Counted from the stretch's first letter, positions 31,965 through 40,816 are shown. The stretch is 41,701 nt of DNA from Leeuwenhoekiella sp. (GCA_011050015.1 DRGP01000235.1:1-41701), one strand, 5' to 3'. Notes: a model not told the origin generated them from the sequence alone. Translations and numbers: made by a program.

Positions 31965-32663
31965 TTAAAAACCGCAATAACAAGGTTGTCTGCCAAAGGT
32001 GTAGGTAAGTATTATACCACTGAATACATACCAGTCATTATTATTTGGGTTGCCAAAAGGACCTGAATCTATTTCGGGTCCCGGGTCACTTCCGTCTATA
32101 TTATCTGTAAGCATATAACGCGCACCTATTTCGGCAGATAAAATAAGGTGGCGGCTAATGGCTTGTTTGTACCCTAGCGCAATAGGGATGGAAAAATCAA
32201 ATTCCTTTCCAAAATCCCTCAACACAAGTTCTCCCTGCTCGTTGAAGCCCTGACCGTATTCCTTGTGGTAAAAATAATTTACCCCGGCAAACAGATACGG
32301 CGTGCCCGGCAAGCTAAAACCACGGGTCATGTCAAATTCCCAAAAGGTATATTCTATCCCCAGGGAAGCTTCTACAAACGGACTGTCAAAAGAAAGGCCC
32401 CGCTGCTGGCGGCTGGTTTCATCAGAATCCAGATCGTTTGCCTTAATATCACCAACCAATATGCTTGCCCTAAAAGAGTGCCGCGGACTGCGGTTCCATT
32501 TTACGATTCCGCCAAAAGCGGGCGCATTGGGATAGATATAATTTGTCCTTCCCACATCACCTATATAATTGAGGCCACCAGCCATAACACCTATCTCATA
32601 GGTTTGGGCGACTGCCGTGCAGCAACAAATCATGGCGATTAATACAACCGTCAAATACTTCAT
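31965..32663 (-). CDS. DUF6089 family outer-membrane beta-barrel protein
   Basis: This 232-residue protein has a signal peptide (MKYLTVVLIAMICCCTAVAQ). The barrel-like sequence YEIGVMAGGLNYIGDVGRTNYIYPNAPAFGG is the usual DUF6089 opening, and it ends in FSGIILTYTFGRQPCYCGF. Its function is unknown. It is conserved next to uppS and bamA in flavobacteria, suggesting an envelope role. The ATG at 32663 is preferred over 32708 because it starts the signal peptide and lies 18 bp after a good -7 box. Confidence 0.85.
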   Translation of the reverse strand: MKYLTVVLIAMICCCTAVAQTYEIGVMAGGLNYIGDVGRTNYIYPNAPAFGGIVKWNRSPRHSFRASILVGDIKANDLDSDETSRQQRGLSFDSPFVEASLGIEYTFWEFDMTRGFSLPGTPYLFAGVNYFYHKEYGQGFNEQGELVLRDFGKEFDFSIPIALGYKQAISRHLILSAEIGARYMLTDNIDGSDPGPEIDSGPFGNPNNNDWYVFSGIILTYTFGRQPCYCGF

Positions 32664-32680
32664 AGGCTTCAAAAAGTTTG

Positions 32681-32714
32681 CAAATATAACAATTATGTGC
32701 AAGCCCATGGCAAA
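32681..32714 (-). promoter_or_regulatory. Putative sigma-A promoter of DUF6089-uppS-bamA
   Basis: On the minus strand TTTG (32714-32711), a 22-bp spacer and TATATTTG (32688-32681) fit the Bacteroidota consensus, with a slightly long spacer. The -7 box is 18 bp before the DUF6089 ATG. Confidence 0.5.
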
Positions 32715-32762
32715 GCATGGACGGGTCTTTCTGATAAACAGTAAATACAGCTTATTATTGCA

Positions 32763-33647
32763 CTAATTGCGCTTATCTTCTCCCCATAAAAGCTTTTTAC
32801 GCAGTGTAGTAAGAAACGTATCTTTTTCAAGAACGACCAGCTTAATGGTAAAAGGGGCTTTTTTTAAATGTATTGTAGTCTCTACGGGCAGTGTGGCTAT
32901 GCGTGAATCGAGTGATACCAAATGATCTTTTTCCCTACCGGAAACCCGTATGGTGATTTTGGTGTCATCTGGCACCACAAGCGGTCTTGCATTGAGGTTA
33001 TGGGGGGCGATGGGAGTGAGTATAAAACTGGGTGTCATGGGCATAATTACAGGGCCACCACAGCTTAATGAATATCCCGTAGAACCGGTAGGGGTAGATA
33101 TAATGAGACCGTCTGCCCAATAACTGGTAAGCTTTTCACCATTCAGGTACGTTTCTACAGAAATCATGGAGGTGCTGTTTTTCCTGCTTACCGTAATTTC
33201 GTTCAACGCAAAATTAAGTGCGCCGAAATCCCCCTTGTCGTTCTCGATTTCCAGACTGATGAGCGAGCGCTCGGTGATGCTGTAATTATTGTCAAAAATA
33301 TCTTGAATACTGTCGGCAAGCTGTTCTTTTTGTACAGAAGCCAAAAATCCCAAGCGGCCGGTATTGATACCTACAATGGGTATATTTAGATCTCGAATAT
33401 AGGTTATGGTCTGTAGAATAGTGCCGTCACCGCCTATACTGAAAAACAGGTCGTAACTGGTGTCCAGCTCTTCAAATGTGGTAAAATGAGAATAGGTTTT
33501 GCTAATCTCTTCATTCTCATTGATGAGTTTGAGAAAATCTTCTTCAATGATGACCTCCACATCTTTTTGATCAAGAATATCCAGCAATTGCTGCACATAA
33601 ATCCCAGAGTTTTTGTGGTAGAATTGTCCGTAGATGCCTACTTTCAT
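32763..33647 (-). CDS. nadK: NAD kinase
   Basis: This 294-residue cytoplasmic enzyme phosphorylates NAD to NADP. The catalytic GGDG motif is at 72-75 in FFSIGGDGTILQT. ALNEITVSR, the strongly conserved DGLIISTPTGSTGYSLSCGGPVI and ITPIAPHNLNARPLVVPD complete the family signature. The start MKVGIYGQFYHKNSG is typical of Bacteroidota NadK. It follows the CBS gene by 19 bp and precedes DUF6089 by 99 bp, where a new promoter seems to lie. Confidence 0.96.
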   Translation of the reverse strand: MKVGIYGQFYHKNSGIYVQQLLDILDQKDVEVIIEEDFLKLINENEEISKTYSHFTTFEELDTSYDLFFSIGGDGTILQTITYIRDLNIPIVGINTGRLGFLASVQKEQLADSIQDIFDNNYSITERSLISLEIENDKGDFGALNFALNEITVSRKNSTSMISVETYLNGEKLTSYWADGLIISTPTGSTGYSLSCGGPVIMPMTPSFILTPIAPHNLNARPLVVPDDTKITIRVSGREKDHLVSLDSRIATLPVETTIHLKKAPFTIKLVVLEKDTFLTTLRKKLLWGEDKRN

Positions 33648-33666
33648 GCCTGATGAATTTCTCAGC

Positions 33667-34326
33667 TTATATATTCAAATATTTTTCGAGGTAATCTGAG
33701 CGTTCACGCAGATCAATGAGGTAAGAATCTTCCTGATGTTCTGAAAGCACTTGATATCCATAACGCCTAAAAGCCTGAAGGAGGGCATTGAGCCCTATTT
33801 CGCCGCCCACTTTTAAGGATATTTGTACCATGTCCTGATCAATTTTTGATATAAAGGCACCTAATAGTCTCCCTTCGTTAGACTCTACAATCTGACTTAT
33901 TTCACTAAAACTGTAGTCAAAAATGCCTTTTTCAATGACCAAAATATCGCCTTCTTCGCTCAAAAAAGGCGTTTGGTTGAAATAATTCATGACGTCCTTT
34001 AGTTCATAATAGCCCAAGTACCTGTTCTGTGCGTCAAGTACCGGCATGATGTTCGTTTCATTTTGACCAAAGGACTCTAGTGTATTTAACCAATTAGAAC
34101 CCTCGCGGACAAAAAAGCCCTCGTACAAATGCGTTTGCTTGTCAAGGGGTTCTTCCGCCTCATGGCAATGCACATCGTTTTCTGCAAGGCAACCTATATA
34201 GATGCCATCACGCATCACGGGGATGTGCGAATAGGTGGTCTGTGAGAAAAGTTCTTGCGCCTCTCCAATTTTGCTACTTTCGGTTATGGGCGACACATCA
34301 TTTATAATATAATCAGTTAGAGTCAT
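33667..34326 (-). CDS. CBS domain protein
   Basis: This 219-residue cytoplasmic protein has two N-terminal CBS motifs. The first is around TLTDYIINDVSPITESSKIGEAQELFSQTTYSHIPVMRDGIYIGCLAEND, quoted here in part as YSHIPVMRDGIYIG. The second is around NIMPVLDAQNRYLGYYELKDV. A C-terminal ACT-like region follows: ISQIVESNEGRLLGAFISK to MVQISLKVGGEIGLNALLQAF. CBS pairs usually bind adenine nucleotides. Its place directly upstream of NAD kinase (19-bp gap) makes an adenylate-sensing regulatory role plausible, but no partner is proved. Confidence 0.87.
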   Translation of the reverse strand: MTLTDYIINDVSPITESSKIGEAQELFSQTTYSHIPVMRDGIYIGCLAENDVHCHEAEEPLDKQTHLYEGFFVREGSNWLNTLESFGQNETNIMPVLDAQNRYLGYYELKDVMNYFNQTPFLSEEGDILVIEKGIFDYSFSEISQIVESNEGRLLGAFISKIDQDMVQISLKVGGEIGLNALLQAFRRYGYQVLSEHQEDSYLIDLRERSDYLEKYLNI

Positions 34327-34381
34327 AGCAAGGTTTTCTGCAATTTAATTAAAAAAACAAGGCCAAGCCTAGGGTACTTCG

Positions 34382-34389
34382 TATTTTTG
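34382..34389 (+). promoter_or_regulatory. Putative -7 box for pdxJ
   Basis: TATTTTTG matches TAnnTTTG, 26 bp before the pdxJ ATG, in the 88-bp divergent gap with the CBS gene. A -33 TTTG is not evident. Confidence 0.36.
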
Positions 34390-34414
34390 TCGCACAAAGC
34401 TAGATTAAATAACA

Positions 34415-35128
34415 ATGACAAAATTAAGCGTTAACGTAAATAAGATTGCCACCCTGCGCAATGCACGCGGCGGCAATATACCTAACCTGGTTCAGGTAGT
34501 GCGGGATATAGAGCGTTTTGGCGCGCAGGGTATTACCATCCACCCGAGGCCAGATGAGCGTCATATTCGGTATGAAGATGCCAGGGACCTTAAAAAAGTG
34601 GTGAGCACAGAGCTGAATATAGAGGGCAATCCACTAGAAAAATTCATCAATTTGGTGCTTGAGGTAAAACCCGATCAAGTCACCCTGGTTCCCGATGCTG
34701 TTGATGCCATTACCTCAAACGCTGGCTGGGATACCCTTAAAAACCAGTCATTTCTAAAAGAAGTGATCTCGGAATTCAAAAAAAATGGCATACGCACCTC
34801 TATTTTTGTGGATCCTGACGCCAAAATGATAGAAGGGGCAAAAGAAACCGGGACAGACCGTATTGAACTCTATACGGAAGCTTTTGCCAGCGGATTTGCA
34901 AATGGGAATAAAAATGCGGTAAAACCTTACGTAGAGGCTGCCTTGCTTGCAGATGATATGGGGCTGGCAGTTAATGCCGGTCATGATCTTTCCCTTGATA
35001 ATCTGGAGTTCTTTAATAACAGTGTGCCCAATCTTATGGAGGTTTCCATAGGTCATGCGCTCATTGCCGAAGCGCTCTATCTAGGCCTTGAGGAAACGAT
35101 TAGTCAATATCTTGAAAAGTTAAGATGA
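34415..35128 (+). CDS. pdxJ: Pyridoxine 5'-phosphate synthase
   Basis: This 237-residue TIM-barrel enzyme condenses 3-amino-2-oxopropyl phosphate with deoxyxylulose phosphate in the DXP-dependent vitamin B6 pathway. Family signatures are [43 protein letters not shown]-like [18 protein letters not shown], and the C-terminal [15 protein letters not shown] with [13 protein letters not shown]. Length is normal. The stop overlaps the next start as ATGA, so translation of the hydrolase is coupled. Confidence 0.96.
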   Translation: MTKLSVNVNKIATLRNARGGNIPNLVQVVRDIERFGAQGITIHPRPDERHIRYEDARDLKKVVSTELNIEGNPLEKFINLVLEVKPDQVTLVPDAVDAITSNAGWDTLKNQSFLKEVISEFKKNGIRTSIFVDPDAKMIEGAKETGTDRIELYTEAFASGFANGNKNAVKPYVEAALLADDMGLAVNAGHDLSLDNLEFFNNSVPNLMEVSIGHALIAEALYLGLEETISQYLEKLR

Positions 35129-35895
35129 AAGAACTCTACAGTAATATATTAGGCGGGGGAATTCCTTTTGTCATTCTTCACGGTTTTCTGGGTATGGGAG
35201 ACAACTGGAAAACGCTGGGCGGTCAATTTGCAGAGGCCGGTTATGAGGTGCATCTGGTAGATCAGCGCAACCACGGGCGCAGTATGCACAGTACTGATTT
35301 TAGCTATGATATTATGGCTGAAGATTTAAAAACCTATTGTGAGGATAAACACTTGGATGAAATTATCCTTTTGGGGCATTCTATGGGCGGAAAAACAGCC
35401 ATGAAATTTGCCGTAAAATATCCCGACAACGTATCAAAATTGATTATCGCTGATATCGCGCCAAAATATTACGCGCCTCATCATGAAGAAATACTCAATG
35501 GCTTAACTGAGTTGCAGGAAAATGAAGAAGCACGAACTTCCCGCGGGGAAGCAGACGAGTTTCTGGAAAAGCATATAAAAGACTGGGGGACGCGTCAGTT
35601 TTTGCTCAAAAACCTGTATTGGAAAAAAGACAAGACCCTTGCACTGCGCATCAATCTACCGGTACTCAAGAATGCTGGTGAGGAGATTGGCAAAGCGCTA
35701 AGTGACGATGCCCATTACCCGGGTGAAACCCTCTTCTTACGCGGGGCTAAATCAACTTATGTTAAAGATGAAGACGCAGACCTGATCAAAAAACACTTTC
35801 CGAAAAGCCAAATAATTACTGTGCCTAAAGCTGGCCATTGGTTACATGCCGAAAATCCTGAATTTTTTTATAGAGAAGTAATAAATTTTTTATAA
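35125..35895 (+). CDS. Alpha/beta hydrolase (YbfF-like esterase)
   Basis: This 256-residue alpha/beta-fold hydrolase has the oxyanion region [21 protein letters not shown], nucleophile Ser86 in [11 protein letters not shown], and the late catalytic His in [12 protein letters not shown]. The sequence most resembles the YbfF/abhydrolase_1 esterases, which cleave short acyl or thioester substrates in the cytoplasm. The natural substrate is unknown. It is translationally coupled to pdxJ (4-bp overlap), a pairing often seen in flavobacteria without a known reason. Confidence 0.9.
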   Translation: MKELYSNILGGGIPFVILHGFLGMGDNWKTLGGQFAEAGYEVHLVDQRNHGRSMHSTDFSYDIMAEDLKTYCEDKHLDEIILLGHSMGGKTAMKFAVKYPDNVSKLIIADIAPKYYAPHHEEILNGLTELQENEEARTSRGEADEFLEKHIKDWGTRQFLLKNLYWKKDKTLALRINLPVLKNAGEEIGKALSDDAHYPGETLFLRGAKSTYVKDEDADLIKKHFPKSQIITVPKAGHWLHAENPEFFYREVINFL

Positions 35896-35928
35896 TATTA
35901 CTGCAAATAATTACTATGCATGCATAAT

Positions 35929-35950
35929 AAATAGTGGTTTATTACTATTT
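35929..35950. other. Small hairpin in the FadL upstream region
   Basis: AAATAGT (35929-35935) pairs with ACTATTT (35944-35950) around an 8-base loop in a very AT-rich 112-bp gap. TGCAT repeats occur on both sides (near 35918 and 35962). It could be an operator or a 5' UTR element. No terminator T-run follows. Confidence 0.3.
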
Positions 35951-36007
35951 TAGCAATAATAATGCATATTATTAAGGATTATTTAAAATTACTAATAACC
36001 TTTTTCT

Positions 36008-37282
36008 ATGAAAAAACTTTTAGGTTTAGCCATTTTTTTAAGTGCCTGTACACTTTGCTACGGCGGTGGGTATAGGGTAGCACTTCAAGGCCAACGAGCT
36101 CTTGCTATGGGACATACCGGGGTTGCCTATGTAAATAGCGCCGAACTCGCTTTTTTTAACCCTGCCGGCCTTGTTTATCTTGAAGACAGACTCAACGTCT
36201 CGGCTGGGGTGAGTGGTGTATTTTCTGATGTGACCTGGCAAAACGAAACCTATGGCCTGGCGGCCAAAACAGATAGCCCCATAGGCACCCCTTTTTATCT
36301 GTACGGTTCTTACGCCGCTACCGAATGGCTGAGTGTAGGTCTCGCTGTCTACACTCCTTATGGTAGTAGCGTAGAATGGCCTACAGACTGGGCCGGTTCT
36401 CATCTCGTGAATAATATTGAGCTACAGGCTATTTTTGTACAGCCACTGGTTTCATTAAAAATATCAGATAAATTAAGTGTGGGGGGAGGTCCTATTTTTG
36501 TAACAGGTAAAGTGAATTTTAACCGGAACGCTAACCGCACCTTAACCGATCTTGAAGGCAATCGCGCAAACGTTACCGTAGATGATTCTGGAGTGACCAA
36601 TTGGGGTTGGTCGCTGGCCACAATGTTCAACTTTACAGATCATTTTAGGATAGGCGCGCACTATCGTTCTGAGATCATTCTTGACTCAGAAAAAGGTACC
36701 GCTACTTTTGATAATTTTCCCAATGATTCTGGACAGCCGCTCGTGGTCAATCCTACGACGGTAATTCCGTCTAATGGTACGACGGGTTTCAAGGCTTCTC
36801 TGCCCATGCCGGGGGAAATGACTGTGGGGGTTTCCTATGATAATGAAAAATGGGCTTTTAACTTTGATTTCACCCGCACTTTCTGGGATGTTTATAATAA
36901 TCTTGATATAGAATTCAGTAATGGTGGCGAAGCCATAAACCCACGGAATTATAAAAATTCGTCTACGTATAAGTTTGGTTTGCAATACAATGCCAATCAG
37001 CAAATCGCGCTTCGGGCTGGTTATTATTTTGACGAATCACCGGTGCGTGAGGGGTATTTTGCCCCAGAAACTCCACGTAACGATGCAGACGGCTTTACCG
37101 CCGGAATTTCTTTTGCTATTAATGACAGGCTGGCTATAGATGCTTCATTCCTGTATCTACGTTTTGAAGAAGTAGATGCGTCGTATGATTTTTACACTGA
37201 AAATGGTCGAAATGTCCCCTTTGGCGGCACCTATAAATCCAGCGCTTTTGTGCCGGGTATAGGATTGAGCTACAAACTATAA
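36008..37282 (+). CDS. OmpP1/FadL family outer-membrane transporter
   Basis: This 424-residue barrel has a signal peptide (MKKLLGLAIFLSACTLCYGGG) and the FadL hatch-type N-terminus, with RALAMGHTGVAYVNSAELAFFNPAG (NPAG at 51-54). Barrel strands such as LSVGLAVYTPYGSSVEWP, PGEMTVGVSYD and ALRAGYYFDESPVREGYFAPETPRND follow, and it ends VPGIGLSYKL. Family members pass fatty acids or other hydrophobic compounds across the outer membrane by lateral diffusion. The SGNH lipoprotein gene follows after 15 bp, suggesting that the two act together on lipids. Confidence 0.92.
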   Translation: MKKLLGLAIFLSACTLCYGGGYRVALQGQRALAMGHTGVAYVNSAELAFFNPAGLVYLEDRLNVSAGVSGVFSDVTWQNETYGLAAKTDSPIGTPFYLYGSYAATEWLSVGLAVYTPYGSSVEWPTDWAGSHLVNNIELQAIFVQPLVSLKISDKLSVGGGPIFVTGKVNFNRNANRTLTDLEGNRANVTVDDSGVTNWGWSLATMFNFTDHFRIGAHYRSEIILDSEKGTATFDNFPNDSGQPLVVNPTTVIPSNGTTGFKASLPMPGEMTVGVSYDNEKWAFNFDFTRTFWDVYNNLDIEFSNGGEAINPRNYKNSSTYKFGLQYNANQQIALRAGYYFDESPVREGYFAPETPRNDADGFTAGISFAINDRLAIDASFLYLRFEEVDASYDFYTENGRNVPFGGTYKSSAFVPGIGLSYKL

Positions 37283-37297
37283 TCTCAAGCAAATACA

Positions 37298-38869
37298 ATG
37301 AAAAACTATATTAAATATACGGTAGTGCTTGCGCTGGGTTTACTGGCCTGCGAACCGGAATTGGAAAATCCCATTGCTGAGGATAATTTTTATACTTCAG
37401 GATCTGCAGATCTGTCTAGTTTTGTAGCGGTGGGCAATTCGCTCACTGCAGGCTATGCAGATGGTGCGCTCTACATCACAGGACAGGAAAATTCTTTTCC
37501 TAAGATTCTTGCTGGCCAATTTGAATTCGCTGGTGGAGGAGCATTTACACAACCCCTCATGGCTGATAATCGAGGTGGTTTTGCTGGTTTGGAAGGTTTT
37601 CCTAATCGGTTTGTGCTTGCTCCCGGTGCAGATGGCCTTTCGCCTACACGCCTTAGTGGCTCACCGGCCTCTGATTTTACCAATATACTTTCCGGGCCTT
37701 TCAATAACATGGGCGTTCCCGGAGCCAAAAGCTTTCATTTGGGTCTTTCCGGTTATGGTAATGCTGCCGGTGTTTCTGCCGGTACGGCAAATCCATATTT
37801 TGTGCGTTTCGCTTCTGCACCAGATGCTACGGTAATAACTGATGCGGTTGCTCAAAATCCTACATTTTTCACCCTTTGGATAGGAAATAATGATGTACTC
37901 TCTTTTGCGACCAGTGGAGGTGTGGGGATTGATCAAACCGGCAATCTCAATCCTGCGACGTATGGGGCTAACGATATTACAGATCCCAATGTGTTTGCTT
38001 CGGTGTACAGCGGTTATGTAGATGCCCTTACCACCGCCACACCAGACGGTATTCTGGTAAACATTCCAGATGTGACCACCATACCCTATTTTACAACAGT
38101 TCCCTTTGCCGCTTTAAGTCCGCAAAACCCCGATTTTGGTCCACAAATCCCGACCTTGAATGCCACTTTTGCTCCAATCAATCAGGCGTACGCATTCTTG
38201 GGGGTGCCAGAGCGTTCTATACAATTTAATCAGAATGCTGCGAGCGCCGTTGTGATCAAGGATGAATCTATGGCAGATATTTCCGCGCAGCTTACACAGG
38301 TATTGATAGGCGGGGGACTTGATGTTGCAACCGCCACCGTACTTGGTCAGCAATATGGGCAGTCACGTCAAGCTAATGAAAATGACCTTCTTGTTTTACC
38401 AAGTTCTTCAATCATCGGGGAGCCCAATTTGGAATACCTGCAGCAGCTCATCGCTATGGGCGTACCTCAGGAACTGGCCGCGCAGCTTTCGGTAAATGGA
38501 ATCACATTTCCTTTGCAAGATCAATACACTTTAACCGCCAGTGAGCAAGAACTGGTGGCAACAGCGCAGACGGCCTATAATCAAACTATTGCTGCCCTTG
38601 CAACCGCAAACGATCTTATTCTTATAGATGCCGAAGCTATTTTAAGCCAGATTGCAGCAACCGGGATTTCCTATGATGCAGGTACGTTAACTTCTACATT
38701 TGCTACCGGCGGGGCTTTTTCCCTTGATGGTGTACACCCAACTCCGCGGGGTTATGCCCATATCGCTAATGTGATGATTGCTGCGATTAATGAAAAATAT
38801 GATGCTACTATTCCTGTTGTAAATATTGGCGATTACAATACGGTAAATATTTCTACAAGCACAGAATAG
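37298..38869 (+). CDS. SGNH/GDSL-type hydrolase lipoprotein
   Basis: This 523-residue protein has a lipobox (GLLAC, lipidated Cys18). Block I is FVAVGNSLTAGYADG with nucleophile Ser48; the usual GDSL is GNSL here. An oxyanion block III is LWIGNNDVL. Block V is DGVHPTPRGYAHIAN with Asp477 and His480. The family cleaves esters of lipids or carbohydrates. Large insertions between the blocks account for a length about twice that of small SGNH enzymes. Lipid anchoring places it in the periplasm or on the cell surface. It is 15 bp downstream of the FadL-type gene, so a joint lipase-plus-uptake role is a reasonable inference. Confidence 0.87.
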   Translation: MKNYIKYTVVLALGLLACEPELENPIAEDNFYTSGSADLSSFVAVGNSLTAGYADGALYITGQENSFPKILAGQFEFAGGGAFTQPLMADNRGGFAGLEGFPNRFVLAPGADGLSPTRLSGSPASDFTNILSGPFNNMGVPGAKSFHLGLSGYGNAAGVSAGTANPYFVRFASAPDATVITDAVAQNPTFFTLWIGNNDVLSFATSGGVGIDQTGNLNPATYGANDITDPNVFASVYSGYVDALTTATPDGILVNIPDVTTIPYFTTVPFAALSPQNPDFGPQIPTLNATFAPINQAYAFLGVPERSIQFNQNAASAVVIKDESMADISAQLTQVLIGGGLDVATATVLGQQYGQSRQANENDLLVLPSSSIIGEPNLEYLQQLIAMGVPQELAAQLSVNGITFPLQDQYTLTASEQELVATAQTAYNQTIAALATANDLILIDAEAILSQIAATGISYDAGTLTSTFATGGAFSLDGVHPTPRGYAHIANVMIAAINEKYDATIPVVNIGDYNTVNISTSTE

Positions 38870-38936
38870 GATTTTTTTGTTCTTTAAAAACAGGGCAAAA
38901 TTTAGTAGGAATGGACCGTTTTTATCCATTTACAGC

Positions 38937-38944
38937 TAATTTTG
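38937..38944 (+). promoter_or_regulatory. Putative -7 box for the YvlD-like gene
   Basis: TAATTTTG matches TAnnTTTG, 26 bp before the ATG at 38970. No -33 element at normal spacing was found. Confidence 0.35.
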
Positions 38945-38969
38945 CCTTATTTTAAGCTAAAATCCATTT

Positions 38970-39311
38970 ATGAAAACTCTTTTGAAATTGGTGCTCACTG
39001 CGGTAGCGGTACTCGTTCTCGCTAACCTGTTGCCCGGTATGTATGTAGATTCATTCTGGACGTCACTGGTCGTAGCCATCGTACTGGCGTTGCTTCGGTT
39101 TATCGTAAAGCCTATCCTTATTCTCCTCACGCTTCCCATAACCGTACTTACACTGGGGCTTTTTCTACTTATCATTAATGCGCTTATTGTTCTAATCGCA
39201 GATTATCTGGTGTCCGGTTTTGGTGTAGAAAACATTTGGTATGCCTTAATTTTCAGCTTGCTGCTTTCCTTATTTCAGTCCATTCTCTTCGGTCTTATAA
39301 AAGAAGAATAG
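38970..39311 (+). CDS. YvlD-like membrane protein (phage holin family 4, Phage_holin_4_2)
   Basis: This 113-residue protein has four hydrophobic segments: LLKLVLTAVAVLVLANLLPG, SLVVAIVLALLRFIVKPILI, a central LPITVLTLGLFLLIINALIV, and a final ALIFSLLLSLFQSILFGLI. The pattern with NxxLRPIL-like LRFIVKPILILLTLPIT is typical of the YvlD/DUF360 group. Despite the family name this is a chromosomal membrane protein and not evidence of a prophage. The function is unknown. It stands alone between the SGNH gene and tig. Confidence 0.87.
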   Translation: MKTLLKLVLTAVAVLVLANLLPGMYVDSFWTSLVVAIVLALLRFIVKPILILLTLPITVLTLGLFLLIINALIVLIADYLVSGFGVENIWYALIFSLLLSLFQSILFGLIKEE

Positions 39312-39340
39312 AACACTTCTGAAGGCCAATACGTTGAAAC

Positions 39341-39371
39341 TTGGCAAGGATGCAAAAAAAGTGTACTTTTG
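39341..39371 (+). promoter_or_regulatory. Sigma-A promoter of trigger factor gene
   Basis: TTG at 39341-39343, a 20-bp spacer and TACTTTTG at 39364-39371 match the Bacteroidota TTTG-N19-20-TAnnTTTG pattern well. The -7 box is 36 bp before the tig ATG. Confidence 0.65.
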
Positions 39372-39407
39372 CACTCCAATTTTTATCGGCAAAATTCTAT
39401 ATAGCTA

Positions 39408-40727
39408 ATGAATATCACAAGAGAGAATACAGACGAGCTCAATGCGGTGGTCACGGTAGATATCGCAAAGGAGGATTATAACGAGAAAGTGCAAACTGTA
39501 CTTCAGGATTACCGAAAGTCTGCCAATATACCCGGTTTTAGAAAGGGGCATGTGCCCATGGGCCTCGTGCAAAAGCAGTACGGCAAAGCGATTCTGGCAG
39601 ATGAGGTAAACAAGTTGCTGCAAAGCTCCCTTCAAAATTATCTTACGGAAGAAAAGCTGGAAGTTCTGGGCAACCCGTTGCCAAAAAATCAGGACGACTT
39701 GAACTGGGATGAAGACAACTTCAAGTTTGAGTTTGAGTTGGGGCTTTCCCCAAAATTTGAGTTGGATCTCAACCCCAAAAAAGAAATCACCGCCTACAAA
39801 ATTGTCGCCGATGATAAAATGCTCGACAACCAGGTAAAGACCATACAGAAGCAGTACGGTAAGATAAAAAGCCAGGATGAAATAGTGGAAGGTGTAGAAG
39901 TTACCGGGTCTTTTGTGAATGAAGATGCCGAAGTGGACAAGCACAGTACCGTTGAAGTAAATAAGTTTGCAGACGCGCCTAAAAAAGCCTTCATCGGTAA
40001 AAAAGAGGGTGATACGGTTACTGTGAATACCAAAGGGCTTTTTGCAGAAGACGCCGATTTTTTTACCCATTTGGGACTAAAAAAAGAAGAGGCTGAAGAA
40101 AAGAATGCTGAAGTAACTTTTAAGATCGAAGAGATCAACTTGCGGGAGCCGGCAGAATTGAGCCAAGAGCTTTTTGATAAACTTTATGGTGAGGATGCCG
40201 TGAAAAGCGTTGATGAGCTCAAAGCCAAAATAAAAGAGGAAGCTGAAGCACAATTTGAGCAGCAGAGCGATCAGCAATTGCTCAATGATGTGACTGAAAC
40301 GCTTATTGAGGAAACAACATTTGACCTTCCTTCTGAATTTTTGACACGTTGGATTCAAAATTCAGGTGACGAAGAACTTACCGAAAAACAGGCAAAAGCA
40401 GAGTATGAGCGTTCAGAAAAAGGACTGCGCTACCAGCTTATAGAAGGTAAAATCATTGCAGACAACGAGATGCAGATCACTTTTGAGGAGATCAAGGCTT
40501 ATGCAAAAGAAATGATCAAAGCGCAGATGGCACAATACGGCCAGGCCGATCCCGAAGAAAAACAACTGGACGATATCGCGGCACGTATCTTGAGTAATCA
40601 GGATGAAGTAAAACGACTTTCTGAGCAATTGATGAATAAAAAACTTTTGGACTTTTTTAAAGAAAAGGTAAAAACTAAGACTAAAGAGGTAAGTTTTGAC
40701 GACTTCGTCAAAGAAGCTTACAAGTAG
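39408..40727 (+). CDS. tig: Trigger factor
   Basis: This 439-residue ribosome-associated chaperone has an N-terminal ribosome-binding domain with the exit-site signature GFRKGHVPMGLV (43-54). The central FKBP-like domain (about 150-230) is divergent from the proteobacterial one, so prolyl isomerase activity is uncertain. A C-terminal helical chaperone domain has the typical LPSEFLTRWIQ and EIKAYAKEMIKAQ segments. It contacts nascent chains at the tunnel exit. A tig-clpP order is common in bacteria, linking folding with degradation. The ATG at 39408 gives the standard MNITREN start and lies 36 bp past a good promoter. Confidence 0.95.
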   Translation: MNITRENTDELNAVVTVDIAKEDYNEKVQTVLQDYRKSANIPGFRKGHVPMGLVQKQYGKAILADEVNKLLQSSLQNYLTEEKLEVLGNPLPKNQDDLNWDEDNFKFEFELGLSPKFELDLNPKKEITAYKIVADDKMLDNQVKTIQKQYGKIKSQDEIVEGVEVTGSFVNEDAEVDKHSTVEVNKFADAPKKAFIGKKEGDTVTVNTKGLFAEDADFFTHLGLKKEEAEEKNAEVTFKIEEINLREPAELSQELFDKLYGEDAVKSVDELKAKIKEEAEAQFEQQSDQQLLNDVTETLIEETTFDLPSEFLTRWIQNSGDEELTEKQAKAEYERSEKGLRYQLIEGKIIADNEMQITFEEIKAYAKEMIKAQMAQYGQADPEEKQLDDIAARILSNQDEVKRLSEQLMNKKLLDFFKEKVKTKTKEVSFDDFVKEAYK

Positions 40728-40754
40728 TGCCTTAGTAGAATTTATAGTATCTTT

Positions 40755-40784
40755 AAGGCGTTTGACTCCGATGTTAAACGCCTT
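40755..40784 (+). terminator. Hairpin after tig
   Basis: AAGGCGTTT (40755-40763) pairs perfectly with AAACGCCTT (40776-40784) around a 12-base loop, 28 bp after the tig stop. The following bases (TGATGTTC) make a poor T-tract, so it may be an attenuating or processing hairpin in a tig-clpP transcript. Confidence 0.45.
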
Positions 40785-40798
40785 TGATGTTCAAAGGA

Positions 40799-40816
40799 GG
40801 CAGTCTTAAAGCTGCC
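40799..40816 (+). other. Second short hairpin upstream of clpP
   Basis: GGCAG (40799-40803) pairs with CTGCC (40812-40816) around an 8-base loop. It lies between the tig hairpin and the clpP start, 84 bp before the ATG. The function is unclear. Confidence 0.3.

Noticed and set aside
38970-39311. Prophage signal from a holin-family protein
   Set aside because: The family name is historical (YvlD-like). No other phage genes, integrase or attachment repeats are present.
39405-40070. 221-codon minus-strand frame opposite tig
   Set aside because: Despite its length and hydrophobic look it is exactly antisense to trigger factor, with no promoter or family match.
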